Assembly: GCF_030063135.1 (NCBI RefSeq)
Contig: NZ_JASISO010000001.1
Span: forward strand, 206,977-270,976
DNA: 64,000 nt
From: Streptomyces sp. G-G2
Lineage (GTDB): Bacteria > Actinomycetota > Actinomycetes > Streptomycetales > Streptomycetaceae
Direction: 5' to 3'
Positions 40,791 to 48,236 of this stretch are shown here, in pieces. The notes beneath the pieces are model-generated. The model did not search any database. It was not told where the DNA came from and saw only the letters and a program-made list of their open reading frames with translations. A program made the translations under genes and the position numbers. Numbering within the stretch: position 1 is the first letter of the stretch; each line of letters starts with the position of its first letter.

Positions 40791-41974
40791 AGACCAACCG
40801 CCTTCCCCGGAAGGCCACCGTGCTGCTCGCCGCCCTGGTCCTCGCCGCCCTGGCGGGCTGCGGAGCGGCCGACAAGGGCACGCCCGAGGCGCTCGGCTCC
40901 GGCGGGCCCGCCCGGCCCGTGAAGGCCGTACCCGCCGTCCCGCCGGGACTGGCCGGGATGCCGCCCCTGCTCGCCGCCGACGACGTGTACGCGGCCGACC
41001 GGCCGAACCAGCTCTCGCCCGTGGTCAAGGACTTCCCGTCCCGCGTCTACGTGCCGAACACCAGCTCCAACACGGTGTCCGTCATCGACCCGGCGACGTA
41101 CAAGGTCATCGAGACCATCCCGGTCGGCGCCCAGCCCCAGCACGTCGTCCCCTCCTGGGACATGAAGACCCTGTGGGTGAACAACAACCGCGGCCACTCG
41201 CTCACCCCGATCAACCCCGCCACGGGCAAGGCGGGCGAGCCCGTCGAGGTGCACGACCCGTACAACCTGTACTTCACCCCGAACGGCAAGTACGCCGTGG
41301 TCATGGCCTCGATGGACAAGGAACTGGTGTTCCGTGATCCGCACACCATGGACCGCGTCAAAACCGTCCCGGTGACCTGTTTCGGCGTCAATCACGCGGA
41401 CTTCTCCGCGGACGGCCGCTACTTCATCGTCTCCTGCGAGTTCTCCGGCGAACTCCTCAAGGTCGACACCGAGAAGATGGAGGTCGTCGGACAGCAGAAA
41501 CTGCCTTTCGAGGGCGCGATGCCGCAGGACGTGAAGGTCTCCCCGGACGGCAAGACCTTCTACGTCGCGGACATGATGGCGCACGGCGTGTGGGTGCTCA
41601 GCGGCGACGCGTTCGACACCCCCAAGCTGCTGCCCACCGGAAAGGGGTGCCACGGTCTGTACGTGAGCCGTGACTCCAAGGAGATGTACATCTCCAACCG
41701 CGGCGAGGGCAGCATCTCGGTCTTCAACTTCAAGGAGAACCGCCTCACCAAGAAGTGGGACCTGCCCGACGGGGGCAGCCCCGACATGGGCGGCGTCTCC
41801 GCCGACGGCAAGGTCTTGTGGCTCTCGGGCCGCTACAACTCCGAGGTCTACGCGATCGACACGGCCAGCGGCAAGGAGCTCGCCCGGATCCCCGTCGGCA
41901 GCGGCCCGCACGGCCTCGCCGTCTACCCGCAGCCCGGCCGCTACTCGCTCGGCCACACCGGCATCTTCCGCTAG
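40787..41974 (+). CDS. YVTN-type beta-propeller lipoprotein
   Basis: This 395-aa lipoprotein (signal LLAALVLAALAGC) carries a seven-bladed YVTN/surface-layer beta-propeller. Blades recur as SRVYVPNTSSNTVSVIDPAT, HVVPSWDMKTLWVNNNRGHS, YFTPNGKYAVVMASMDKE, FYVADMMAHGVWVLSGDA and MYISNRGEGSISVFNF. Such propellers act in adhesion or as partners of other envelope proteins; some bind metals or sugars. The ATG overlaps the stop of the deacetylase gene (ATGA), so the two proteins are co-translated and probably work together at the cell surface. No enzymatic motif is evident. Confidence 0.9.
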   Translation: MKTNRLPRKATVLLAALVLAALAGCGAADKGTPEALGSGGPARPVKAVPAVPPGLAGMPPLLAADDVYAADRPNQLSPVVKDFPSRVYVPNTSSNTVSVIDPATYKVIETIPVGAQPQHVVPSWDMKTLWVNNNRGHSLTPINPATGKAGEPVEVHDPYNLYFTPNGKYAVVMASMDKELVFRDPHTMDRVKTVPVTCFGVNHADFSADGRYFIVSCEFSGELLKVDTEKMEVVGQQKLPFEGAMPQDVKVSPDGKTFYVADMMAHGVWVLSGDAFDTPKLLPTGKGCHGLYVSRDSKEMYISNRGEGSISVFNFKENRLTKKWDLPDGGSPDMGGVSADGKVLWLSGRYNSEVYAIDTASGKELARIPVGSGPHGLAVYPQPGRYSLGHTGIFR

Positions 41975-42038
41975 TGCCGTGACCGGGAAGGTGTACCGGG
42001 TCGGCCACAGCTAGGGCCGTGACCGGGAAGGCGCACCG
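41971..42038. repeat. Two 28-bp direct repeats after the propeller gene
   Basis: The 28-mer at 41971-41998 (beginning CTAGTGCCGTGACCGGGAAG, including the TAG stop) recurs at 42011-42038 with three changes. The period is 40 bp. Confidence 0.88.
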
Positions 42039-42058
42039 CCGCCCGCACGGCACATGAC

Positions 42059-42092
42059 GGTGCCCCGGAGGTCCGCCGACCTCCGGGGCACC
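42059..42092. terminator. Bidirectional terminator between propeller and P450 genes
   Basis: A perfect 15-bp stem GGTGCCCCGGAGGTC and its complement, with a CGCC loop, sits between convergent genes, 17 bp past the P450 stop. Confidence 0.92.
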
Positions 42093-42108
42093 GTACGTAC
42101 GCGGCGGA

Positions 42109-43335
42109 CTACCAGGCGACCGGGAGCCGCTCCGGAAGCCGCTTGATGAACCCCGTGCGCCACACCAGGTTCTGCGCGGGCACCGCGAGCCGAAGCTCCG
42201 GCAGCCGCTCGACCAGGACGGCCAGCGCGATCTCGGCGTGCGCGCGGCCCAGCGCCGACGCGGGGCAGAAGTGCCGCCCCGCGCCGAAGGCCAGGTTCGC
42301 GTTCGCGCTCTCGCGCTCCAGGTTCAGCCGGTCCGGGTCCTCGAAGGCCTCCGGGTCGAAGTTCGCGCCCTCAAGGAGTACGAGGACCAGCTCGCCCTCC
42401 TTGACCAGCACGTCCCCGACCTGGACATCGGCCATCGCGAGCCGCGGCAGCCCGTCACCCACGGACAGGTTCCAGCGCAGCAGCTCGTCCACCGCCCCGC
42501 CCATGCGCTCGGGGTGGGCGCGCAGGTACCCGATCAGCTCGGGCCGCTGGAGCAGCGCGAGGATCGCGAGCACCAGGAAGGCCGAGGTGGAGACCGCGCC
42601 CGCGCCGAAGAGCGAGACGGCGACGGTGGCGAACATGTCGTCGGTCAGGTGCGCCGACTCGGGGTCGGCCTCCTTCAGCTCCGCGAACTTCCCGAGGAGC
42701 CCCGTACGCTCCTCGGGGGGCAGCGCCAGCTGCGCCCGCAGCGCGTCGGAGAAGTACCCGACGTCCTTGTACCAGTTGAGGGCCGAGTCGGCGAAGGGCT
42801 CGCGCGTGGTCATGAACGCGACGTCCAGCCCCGACATCAGCCGCCGCCAGTCCTCGAAGGGGACGCCCAGCACCTGGCAGTGCAGGGCGGCCGAGAAGGG
42901 GTCGGCGAACCCCGCCCGGAGGTCCGCCGGGCCGCCCTCGGCGACGAGCTGGTCGATCAGTTCCCCGGCCCGGGCGGCCAGCCAGTCCTGGAGCCCCTTC
43001 TGGCGCGGGTTGAGCGCCTTCATCACGGCGTTGCGCAGCCCGGCGCTGTTGATGTTGCCCATGTTGTTGACGACCTCGGGCGGGATCGTCAGCGCGTACT
43101 GCCGGGGGACTCCGGCGTTCGCGGTGTCCTTGAGGCTGAAGCGCTCGTCCTCCAGCACCTGCTTGGCCAGCGCGTAGCTGCTCACCAGCCAGGCGGGATC
43201 GCCCGTGAGCGTGCGGACCTTGGCGACCGGCGCCTTCTCGCGCAGCCAGGTGCACTCCTCGGGGAGCACGTCGCCGCGGCGGGAGAGGGGGAAGTCGAGA
43301 AGGGGCTCCGTGCCCTCAAGCTGCTCGACGCTCAT
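42109..43335 (-). CDS. Cytochrome P450 resembling CYP121 (cyclodipeptide-oxidising)
   Basis: This 408-aa P450 has the heme motif FGAGRHFCPASALG (Cys357, then Pro358 as in CYP121), ExxR (Glu284-Arg287) and an I-helix FGAGAVST lacking the classic acid-alcohol pair. Long stretches match my memory of M. tuberculosis CYP121: AWLVSSYAL, PPEVVNNMGN, GELVLVLLEGANFDPE, PERLPV. Pocket residues equivalent to CYP121 Thr77, Val82, Val83, Asn85, Met86, Phe168, Trp182, Ala233 and Ser237 are kept. The Gln385 and Arg386 equivalents are Ile397 and Lys398. CYP121 couples the two tyrosines of cyclo(Tyr-Tyr). ATG 43335 (AAAGGA six bases upstream) lies inside the synthase gene end, a 20-bp overlap. Confidence 0.93.
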   Translation of the reverse strand: MSVEQLEGTEPLLDFPLSRRGDVLPEECTWLREKAPVAKVRTLTGDPAWLVSSYALAKQVLEDERFSLKDTANAGVPRQYALTIPPEVVNNMGNINSAGLRNAVMKALNPRQKGLQDWLAARAGELIDQLVAEGGPADLRAGFADPFSAALHCQVLGVPFEDWRRLMSGLDVAFMTTREPFADSALNWYKDVGYFSDALRAQLALPPEERTGLLGKFAELKEADPESAHLTDDMFATVAVSLFGAGAVSTSAFLVLAILALLQRPELIGYLRAHPERMGGAVDELLRWNLSVGDGLPRLAMADVQVGDVLVKEGELVLVLLEGANFDPEAFEDPDRLNLERESANANLAFGAGRHFCPASALGRAHAEIALAVLVERLPELRLAVPAQNLVWRTGFIKRLPERLPVAW

Positions 43336-44122
43336 CGACGGTCCTTTCGCATGGTGCTGTGTGCGGGGAGTGCGGGGAGTGCGGGGTGGTCGTGCCCGGA
43401 GTGCTCGGCGCGCTCTGGGCGGTGTGCGTGCCGGCCTCGGGCCGTACGACGGCGTACGCCTGGTTGCGGGTCGCGCGCAGGCCCCCGCCGCGTGCGTAGA
43501 GGACGTCGGTCAGCGGCATCTTGACGTGGTAGGCCGCGACGGAGGACGGCACTCCGAGAATGCTCGGGGTGTCGACGAAGAACGGCAGCTCCGCGGCCAT
43601 GTACGCAAAGCAGACCTGCAATTGCTCATCGGTGATGGATTCTCCTTCGGCGAGCTTCGACCCGACGAAGTGGAGTGCCATGTCCTCGCACCCCTTGCGG
43701 AATTCGTCATCGGTGTCCAAGAAATGCAGCACGCGTCGGTGCAGTAGTTCGTAGACCGGGTTGCCCTGGAATTCGGAGAGTGCTCTCACCCGGATCTCGG
43801 CGTCGTGCGGACCTGATTCCGCGACGCCTTTCAGGATCCGCCGCCGGACCGCTTTGATCTCCTTCGCGGCACGCTTCCCGGCGTGCTCCCGGGTGTAGCC
43901 GAACGCGGCGAACATCGCGTCCACGTGGAGGTCTGCGTACACGAAGTCGACCTGCGCGAAGCGGGTCGTGGCCCACTGGGAGAGGCTGGAGACGCGTTCG
44001 GCGGTGAAGTAGCTGTTACCAGGACTTACGCCGATCAACACATGGTCGCCATCTTCCCAGATGTGGCGGCAAGTGCGGGTGAAGGGCAGAACTTCGAATG
44101 ATGCGTCAACTGTGATCGTCAC
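43316..44122 (-). CDS. tRNA-dependent cyclodipeptide synthase (Rv2275-like)
   Basis: This 268-aa CDPS makes a 2,5-diketopiperazine from two aminoacyl-tRNAs in the cytoplasm. Catalytic Ser33 lies in LIGVSPGNSYF. Tyr174 and Glu178 (YMAAELPFF) and Tyr198 (VAAYHVKMP) equal AlbC Tyr178, Glu182 and Tyr202. Asn36 matches AlbC Asn40, and Arg93-95 fit the basic tRNA-binding helix. VDFVYADLHV, SEFQGN, PSILGVPSS and LYARGGGLRATRNQ recall Rv2275, the cyclo(Tyr-Tyr) synthase. Its Asn251, thought to contact the tyrosine hydroxyl, is Ala196 here. The tail after residue 230 is Pro/His/Thr-rich. GC is lower than its neighbours (about 57-58% in the 60-bp lines at 43621 and 43681 by count). Confidence 0.95.
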   Translation of the reverse strand: MTITVDASFEVLPFTRTCRHIWEDGDHVLIGVSPGNSYFTAERVSSLSQWATTRFAQVDFVYADLHVDAMFAAFGYTREHAGKRAAKEIKAVRRRILKGVAESGPHDAEIRVRALSEFQGNPVYELLHRRVLHFLDTDDEFRKGCEDMALHFVGSKLAEGESITDEQLQVCFAYMAAELPFFVDTPSILGVPSSVAAYHVKMPLTDVLYARGGGLRATRNQAYAVVRPEAGTHTAQSAPSTPGTTTPHSPHSPHTAPCERTVDERRAA

Positions 44123-44375
44123 CTGTGTGATCGCCCTTGTTGCCGCTTGTCCCTGGGAGCCCTGCGCTCCTGGTGTGGCGGCAATGTCGGTACGTTATGC
44201 GCTGATCCCGGAGCGTGACAAGTGGGGGCTTGATTTGTTGGCCGGAATTATTGCTTCCGCCGTACTCCGGGGTAATCGCATTTCTATCGACCGCTCGACC
44301 GGGACCCCGGGCGGGCGGCCGCTCCGCGGGCGGCTACCCTGAGCCGGTCAACAAGCACCAAGAAGGGGTGGACCC
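44123..44375. promoter_or_regulatory. Divergent CDPS / EF-hand promoter region
   Basis: This 253-bp space is AT-richer than its surroundings (notably 44225-44290) and should hold promoters for the cyclodipeptide synthase (leftward) and EF-hand gene (rightward). An inverted repeat, TTGCCGC (44140-44146) / GCGGCAA (44178-44184) with an inner GGAGC / GCTCC stem, falls about 18 bp before the synthase start. In its mRNA this would be a hairpin close to the ribosome site. Confidence 0.5.
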
Positions 44376-44588
44376 ATGGCGGACATCGAGAGCGCGCGGG
44401 CGACGTTCGGCCGCTTCGACGCGGACGGCGACGGCTTCGTCACGGCCGACGAGTACAGCGCGGCCATGAAGGCGATGGGCGACGCCTACGTCACCGGCGC
44501 GGTCGCCGACGCGATCGTCGCGAACAAGGACGCCAACGGCGACGGCCTGCTGAGCTTCGACGAGTTCTGGGCCTCCCTGAACAAGTAG
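44376..44588 (+). CDS. Small EF-hand calcium-binding protein
   Basis: This 70-aa protein consists of two EF-hands: FDADGDGFVTADEY and KDANGDGLLSFDEF, each with the full 12-residue calcium loop (Asp1, Asp3, Asp5, Glu12). It resembles the small calcium-binding proteins (CabA-type) of Streptomyces, which bind calcium in the cytoplasm and whose targets are mostly unknown. AAGGGG lies nine bases before ATG 44376. It is divergent from the cyclodipeptide synthase; a functional tie is not implied by sequence. Confidence 0.93.
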   Translation: MADIESARATFGRFDADGDGFVTADEYSAAMKAMGDAYVTGAVADAIVANKDANGDGLLSFDEFWASLNK

Positions 44589-44596
44589 CCCGCACC

Positions 44597-44629
44597 CGCC
44601 TCCGCCCCGCCTGTCGCGGGGCGGAGGCG
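44597..44629. terminator. Bidirectional terminator between EF-hand and PadR genes
   Basis: A perfect 14-bp stem CGCCTCCGCCCCGC with loop CTGTC lies between convergent stops. Confidence 0.92.
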
Positions 44630-44631
44630 GA

Positions 44632-45189
44632 TCAGGCGTCCGCCTCCGGGCCCCCGGCCAGCCGGTCCACCTCGGCCACCGCCTCCTCCAGCCAGCGCAG
44701 CCAGAAGGTCTCCAAACCGAGCCCGCCGTGCAGCACCAGCCGCCGCAGCCGGTCCTCGTCGGCGTCCCGGCCCGGCGGGAAGTCCCGCTCGTCGATGGCC
44801 TGGTACTTCGCCAACTGCCGCTTGTGCAGCTCCAGATGGCGCCGCAGCTCCGGCCCCAGCCCGGCCGCCCCGACGACCCCGGCCGCCCGGACGCGCAGCA
44901 GCAGCGGATCCCGGATCGGTTTGGGGTCCTGGCTCTCCCCGACCCAGCGGGCCAGCTCGGCGCTCCCGGCGGGCAGCACCTCGTACTCCTTGCGCTGGCC
45001 CCGTACGGGCTGCTCGCTGGCCAGCGCCCGGATCAGCCCGCTCTCCTCCAGCCGCCCCAGCTCCCGGTAGATCTGCTGGTGCGTGGCGGACCAGAAGTAC
45101 CCGATCGACTTGTCGAACCGCCGGGTCAGCTCCAGCCCCGACGAGGGCTTCTCCAGCAGCGCGGTGAGGATGGCATGCGGCAGCGACAT
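44632..45189 (-). CDS. PadR family transcriptional regulator, last gene of the cobalt operon
   Basis: This 185-aa protein has the PadR winged helix at its N-terminus (HAILTALLEKPSSGLELTRR, HQQIYRELGRLEESGLI) and a C-terminal coiled-coil-like dimer region (VirR-alpha type, LHKRQLAKYQAIDERDF). PadR proteins repress target genes and respond to small molecules. The ATG at 45189 is only nine bases after the cbiO stop, and its AGGA ribosome site overlaps that stop region, so it is translationally coupled to the cobalt transporter operon. It would therefore be under the same cobalamin riboswitch. Its target is unknown. Confidence 0.9.
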   Translation of the reverse strand: MSLPHAILTALLEKPSSGLELTRRFDKSIGYFWSATHQQIYRELGRLEESGLIRALASEQPVRGQRKEYEVLPAGSAELARWVGESQDPKPIRDPLLLRVRAAGVVGAAGLGPELRRHLELHKRQLAKYQAIDERDFPPGRDADEDRLRRLVLHGGLGLETFWLRWLEEAVAEVDRLAGGPEADA

Positions 45190-45198
45190 GCGGCCATC

Positions 45199-46074
45199 CT
45201 AGGTTCGCGCGGGAGCGACCACCGCGAGCCCGTCCCCGTCCCCGCCCGCCGGGTCGCTCCACGCGGCCAGTGCCTGCGGGGTGGTGGGGCCCGGGGCGTG
45301 GGCCGACAGGAGGCCCCGGGCACGCAGGAACGACGTGACCGCGGGTGACCAGGCCGCGCGCAGGCCCGCCGCCGCCAGCAGGCCGGGGTCCGCGAGGAGG
45401 GTGTGCGCCGGGCCGAGGCGGATGCCGGCCGGGGTCAGGACCGCCGCGTCGTCGGCCCACCGTACGGCGAGGTCCACGTCGTGCGTGGCCATCACCACCG
45501 TGGTCCCGGCCGCCCGCAGGCCCGCCAGGGCGTCCAGCAGCCGTTCCTGGCCGTCCGGGTCGAGCCCGGCCGTCGGCTCGTCCAGGATCAGCACCCGGGG
45601 CGCCATCGCCACCGCGCCCGCGATCGCGGCGCGCTTGCGCTGGCCGTAGGACAGCAGGTGGGTCGGGCGGTCCCGCAGCGAGGTGATGTCCAGGGCGTCC
45701 AGCGCCGCGTCCACCCGGGCCCGTACCTCCCCGGTCGTCAGGCCCAGGTTCATCGGGCCGAAGGACACGTCCTGGGCCACGGAGGCGGCGAAGAGCTGGT
45801 CGTCGGGGTCCTGGACCACCAGTTGGACGGACGTCCGCAGCCGGGTCAGTCCGGCCCGGTCGTAGGCGACCCGTGCGCCGTCCAGGCGCAGTTCGCCCGA
45901 ACCCGGGCGCAGGCCCCCGCTGAGCAGCCGCATCAGGGTGGTCTTGCCGCTGCCGTTGCGCCCCAGCAGGGCCAGGGCGCGGCCCGGTGCGATCCCGAAG
46001 TCCACGCCGGACAGCACCTCCGGGCCGTCCTCGTACGCGTAGCCCGCGCCGGTCAGTTCCACCAACGGGTTCAC
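45199..46074 (-). CDS. cbiO: Cobalt ECF transporter ATPase CbiO
   Basis: This 291-aa ABC ATPase energises cobalt uptake. Motifs: Walker A LLGRNGSGKTT, Q-loop VVQDPDDQLFAASVAQDV (typical of ECF A-components), signature LLSYGQRKRAAIAG (an S-to-LSYGQ form), Walker B VLILDEPTAGLDP and the H-loop ATHDVD. The C-terminal ~60 residues form an accessory domain. GTG 46074 overlaps the cbiQ stop (GTGA), indicating coupling. Order in the operon is cbiM, cbiN, cbiQ, cbiO, padR. Confidence 0.95.
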   Translation of the reverse strand: MNPLVELTGAGYAYEDGPEVLSGVDFGIAPGRALALLGRNGSGKTTLMRLLSGGLRPGSGELRLDGARVAYDRAGLTRLRTSVQLVVQDPDDQLFAASVAQDVSFGPMNLGLTTGEVRARVDAALDALDITSLRDRPTHLLSYGQRKRAAIAGAVAMAPRVLILDEPTAGLDPDGQERLLDALAGLRAAGTTVVMATHDVDLAVRWADDAAVLTPAGIRLGPAHTLLADPGLLAAAGLRAAWSPAVTSFLRARGLLSAHAPGPTTPQALAAWSDPAGGDGDGLAVVAPART

Positions 46075-46820
46075 AGGTACAGCCCTTTCAGTACGAGGGT
46101 GGCGGTGATCAGCGCGGCCAGCAGGGTCCCGGACGCGGCCAGGAACCGCCACGACAGGGCGCTCTCCGGTACGAGCACCCGCAGCGTGCCGTCGTAGCCG
46201 CGCCCGGCCAGCCCGCTCTGCAGCCGGGACGCCCGGTCGAAGGCGCGGACGAAGGCGGTCGCGGCCAGCCCGGCCAGCGAACGCCAGGCCGCGGCCCGGC
46301 TGGTGTGGCCCAGCCGGGCGGCCTGGGCCCGGCGGATCTTCGCGAGGGAGTCCAGCAGCAGGAAGCCGATCCGGTACATCACCAGGGCCACGTCCACCAC
46401 GGGCCCGGGCACCCCGGCCCGGACCAGCCGGGGCAGGACGTCCGAGACGGGGGTGGTGAAGGCGAAGAGCAGCACCCCGAGCGAGGCCGCCGAGGTCCGC
46501 AGCAGCAGCTCGGCCGCGTGCCGGGGCCCGTCGGGGGCCAGGGACACCGGCCCCGCCGGGCCGCCGACCGCGAAGAGCAGCGGGACCGCCCCGGTGAAAC
46601 AGAACCCCAGCGGGATCCGGAACGCCCGCCACAGCTGCCGCCCGGCCACCCCGGCCGGGCCCAGCAGTACGGCGAGGGTGACGGCGGCGACCAGTGGTCC
46701 GCCGGGCCAGGGCGGCAGGCAGACCGCGCTCACCGTGAGGCCGAAGCCCAGCAGGGCCTTCTCCAGGGGGTGTCGGTGGCGCCAGCGGCTGCCGTGCGCC
46801 GCCGCGTCGATCGGCAGCAC
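46071..46820 (-). CDS. cbiQ: Cobalt ECF transporter transmembrane protein CbiQ
   Basis: This 249-aa T-component has about five to six helices and the two Ala-Arg-Gly coupling motifs typical of the family: AQAARLGH and QSGLAGRGYDG near the C-terminal side, which contact CbiO. It forms the membrane scaffold linking CbiM/CbiN to the ATPase. The start is GTG 46820, three bases after the cbiN stop, and the end overlaps cbiO by four bases. Confidence 0.93.
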   Translation of the reverse strand: MLPIDAAAHGSRWRHRHPLEKALLGFGLTVSAVCLPPWPGGPLVAAVTLAVLLGPAGVAGRQLWRAFRIPLGFCFTGAVPLLFAVGGPAGPVSLAPDGPRHAAELLLRTSAASLGVLLFAFTTPVSDVLPRLVRAGVPGPVVDVALVMYRIGFLLLDSLAKIRRAQAARLGHTSRAAAWRSLAGLAATAFVRAFDRASRLQSGLAGRGYDGTLRVLVPESALSWRFLAASGTLLAALITATLVLKGLYL

Positions 46821-46823
46821 CGG

Positions 46824-47219
46824 CTACGCGTCCAGCCCGGCCCGGTCGGCGGCCCGCTCGGCGCGCTCGCCCTGGTCGCCCTGGTGGCCCTGGTGGGCGA
46901 GGGCGAGCGCCTCGGCGCCCTGGCGACGCCCGCGCCGCACCCCGAAGTAGTAGGCGAGGACGCCCGCGCCGAGCGCCGCCTGGAGGGCGAAGAGCGCCGA
47001 CTCGATCTCCCCGGAGGGGGGCACGTACAGCGGGGTGAACCACGGCTCGTAATCCGGCTTCAGCTCGGTGATCGCCGTCTCCGCCTGCGCGTCGGCGCCC
47101 ACGAACGGCTCCTCCTTGCCCTCGCCGAGCCCCAGCGCCACCGGCAGGACCGCCAGCGCCGCCACCAGGAGCAGCAGCAGGGTGTTGATCTTCGCGTTCC
47201 GCGTCATCCTGTCGCCCAT
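46824..47219 (-). CDS. cbiN: Cobalt transporter small subunit CbiN
   Basis: This 131-aa protein has two membrane helices (INTLLLLLVAALAVLPVALG and ALFALQAALGAGVLAYYFGV) around an extracytoplasmic loop with KEEPFVGADAQAETAI, the CbiN signature. It assists CbiM in cobalt binding. The C-terminal ~35 residues are an unusual charged extension (HQGHQGDQGERAERAADRAG) with short His/Gln/Gly repeats, which might bind metal. ATG 47219 overlaps the cbiM stop, with GGAGG ten bases upstream. Confidence 0.92.
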   Translation of the reverse strand: MGDRMTRNAKINTLLLLLVAALAVLPVALGLGEGKEEPFVGADAQAETAITELKPDYEPWFTPLYVPPSGEIESALFALQAALGAGVLAYYFGVRRGRRQGAEALALAHQGHQGDQGERAERAADRAGLDA

Positions 47220-47920
47220 CAGAGCGCCGCCTCCTGCTTCCCGGTGGTGCGGGCGGGGTTCGGCCGGGCCACGCCGAGGCGCACCAGGTCCGACGTGCTG
47301 GACTGCATCAGCAGCCGCATGACCAGGACGGTCAGCAGGCCCTCGCTCACGGCGAGCGGGATCTGGGTGACCGCGAAGATCCCCCCGAACTTCGCGAGCG
47401 AGCCGAGGATGCCGGACGCCGGGTCCGGGAAGGCCAGCGCGAGCTGCACGCTGGTCACGCAGTAGGTGATCAGGTCGGCGAAGAAGGCGCCGAAGAAGAC
47501 GGACACCATGAGCGGGGCGTCGAACCGTTTGAGCAGCCGGTAGACGGCGTACCCGGCCCACGGGCCCGCGATCGCCATCGAGAAGACGTTCGCGCCGAGC
47601 GTGGTGAGCCCGCCGTGGGCCAGCAGCAGCGCCTGGAAGAGCAGGGTGATCGTGCCCAGCACCGCCATGATCGGCGGTCGGAACAGGATCGCGCCGAGCC
47701 CGGTCCCGGTGGGGTGCGAGCAACTGCCCGTCACGGAGGGGATCTTCAGGGCGGACAGGACGAAGGTGAACGCTCCGGAGGCCCCGAGTAGCAGCGTGCT
47801 CTCCGGGTTGGCCTTGACCTCGCGGGTCAGGGAGCGCACGCCGTGCAGGACGAAGGGGGCGGACGCGACGCCCCAGGCGGCCGCGTGCAAAGGGGGCAGG
47901 AACCCCTCGGCTATATGCAT
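47219..47920 (-). CDS. cbiM: Cobalt ECF substrate-binding membrane protein CbiM
   Basis: This 233-aa S-component begins [10 protein letters not shown], whose N-terminal Met-His is the metal-binding start characteristic of CbiM/NikM. Other conserved strings are [20 protein letters not shown] and [20 protein letters not shown]. Six or more helices span the protein. The start at ATG 47920 is fixed by the MHIAEGF N-terminus. A cobalamin riboswitch lies immediately upstream, so cobalt uptake is shut down when B12 is plentiful. Confidence 0.95.
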   Translation of the reverse strand: MHIAEGFLPPLHAAAWGVASAPFVLHGVRSLTREVKANPESTLLLGASGAFTFVLSALKIPSVTGSCSHPTGTGLGAILFRPPIMAVLGTITLLFQALLLAHGGLTTLGANVFSMAIAGPWAGYAVYRLLKRFDAPLMVSVFFGAFFADLITYCVTSVQLALAFPDPASGILGSLAKFGGIFAVTQIPLAVSEGLLTVLVMRLLMQSSTSDLVRLGVARPNPARTTGKQEAAL

Positions 47921-47944
47921 GTGTAGGGAGACCTCTCCAGCACC

Positions 47945-48130
47945 TCGTGGATGGAACAACGCACCCTGGTCGGTCTCCTGGCTCACGGGTGCTGATGCCG
48001 CGGCGCCGCCTTCCCGGCCCGTACGGTTTCCCGTCCGGTCCAGTGGCTTCCCGCAGGAGTGGCGCCGGACTTCCCGTTCACAGTGGCGAGGGCCGCACCG
48101 GTTTTGCACCGGTTTCCCGTTCACCAAGGC
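47945..48130 (-). promoter_or_regulatory. Cobalamin (B12) riboswitch
   Basis: On the minus strand the leader of cbiM contains the B12 box GCCAGGAGACC (complement of 47971-47983) and an upstream sequence rich in conserved cobalamin-riboswitch segments (GGGAAxCCGGTG, GCCACTG, GGGAAG). The hairpin-rich length of about 185 nt fits. Binding of adenosylcobalamin would reduce expression of the cbiMNQO-padR operon. The exact ends are estimated. Confidence 0.9.
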
Positions 48131-48189
48131 CCGCTGACCCTACCCGATGCCCTTGATCACTCCCGCTTCGCGCGGGCGGCCGGGCAAGC

Positions 48190-48230
48190 GGAAGGGCCGG
48201 GTCCGGCGCTCGGCCGGACCCAGCCCTTCC
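48190..48230 (-). terminator. Terminator of the AMIN-like protein gene
   Basis: GGAAGGG-CC-GGGTCCGGC pairs with GCCGGACCC-AG-CCCTTCC, 7 bp past the stop codon. Confidence 0.85.
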
Positions 48231-48236
48231 GCGCCG

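Noticed and set aside
44061..44342. 93-aa plus-strand open frame over the synthase start
   Set aside because: It overlaps the CDPS N-terminus antisense and the divergent promoter region, with no ribosome site or family likeness.
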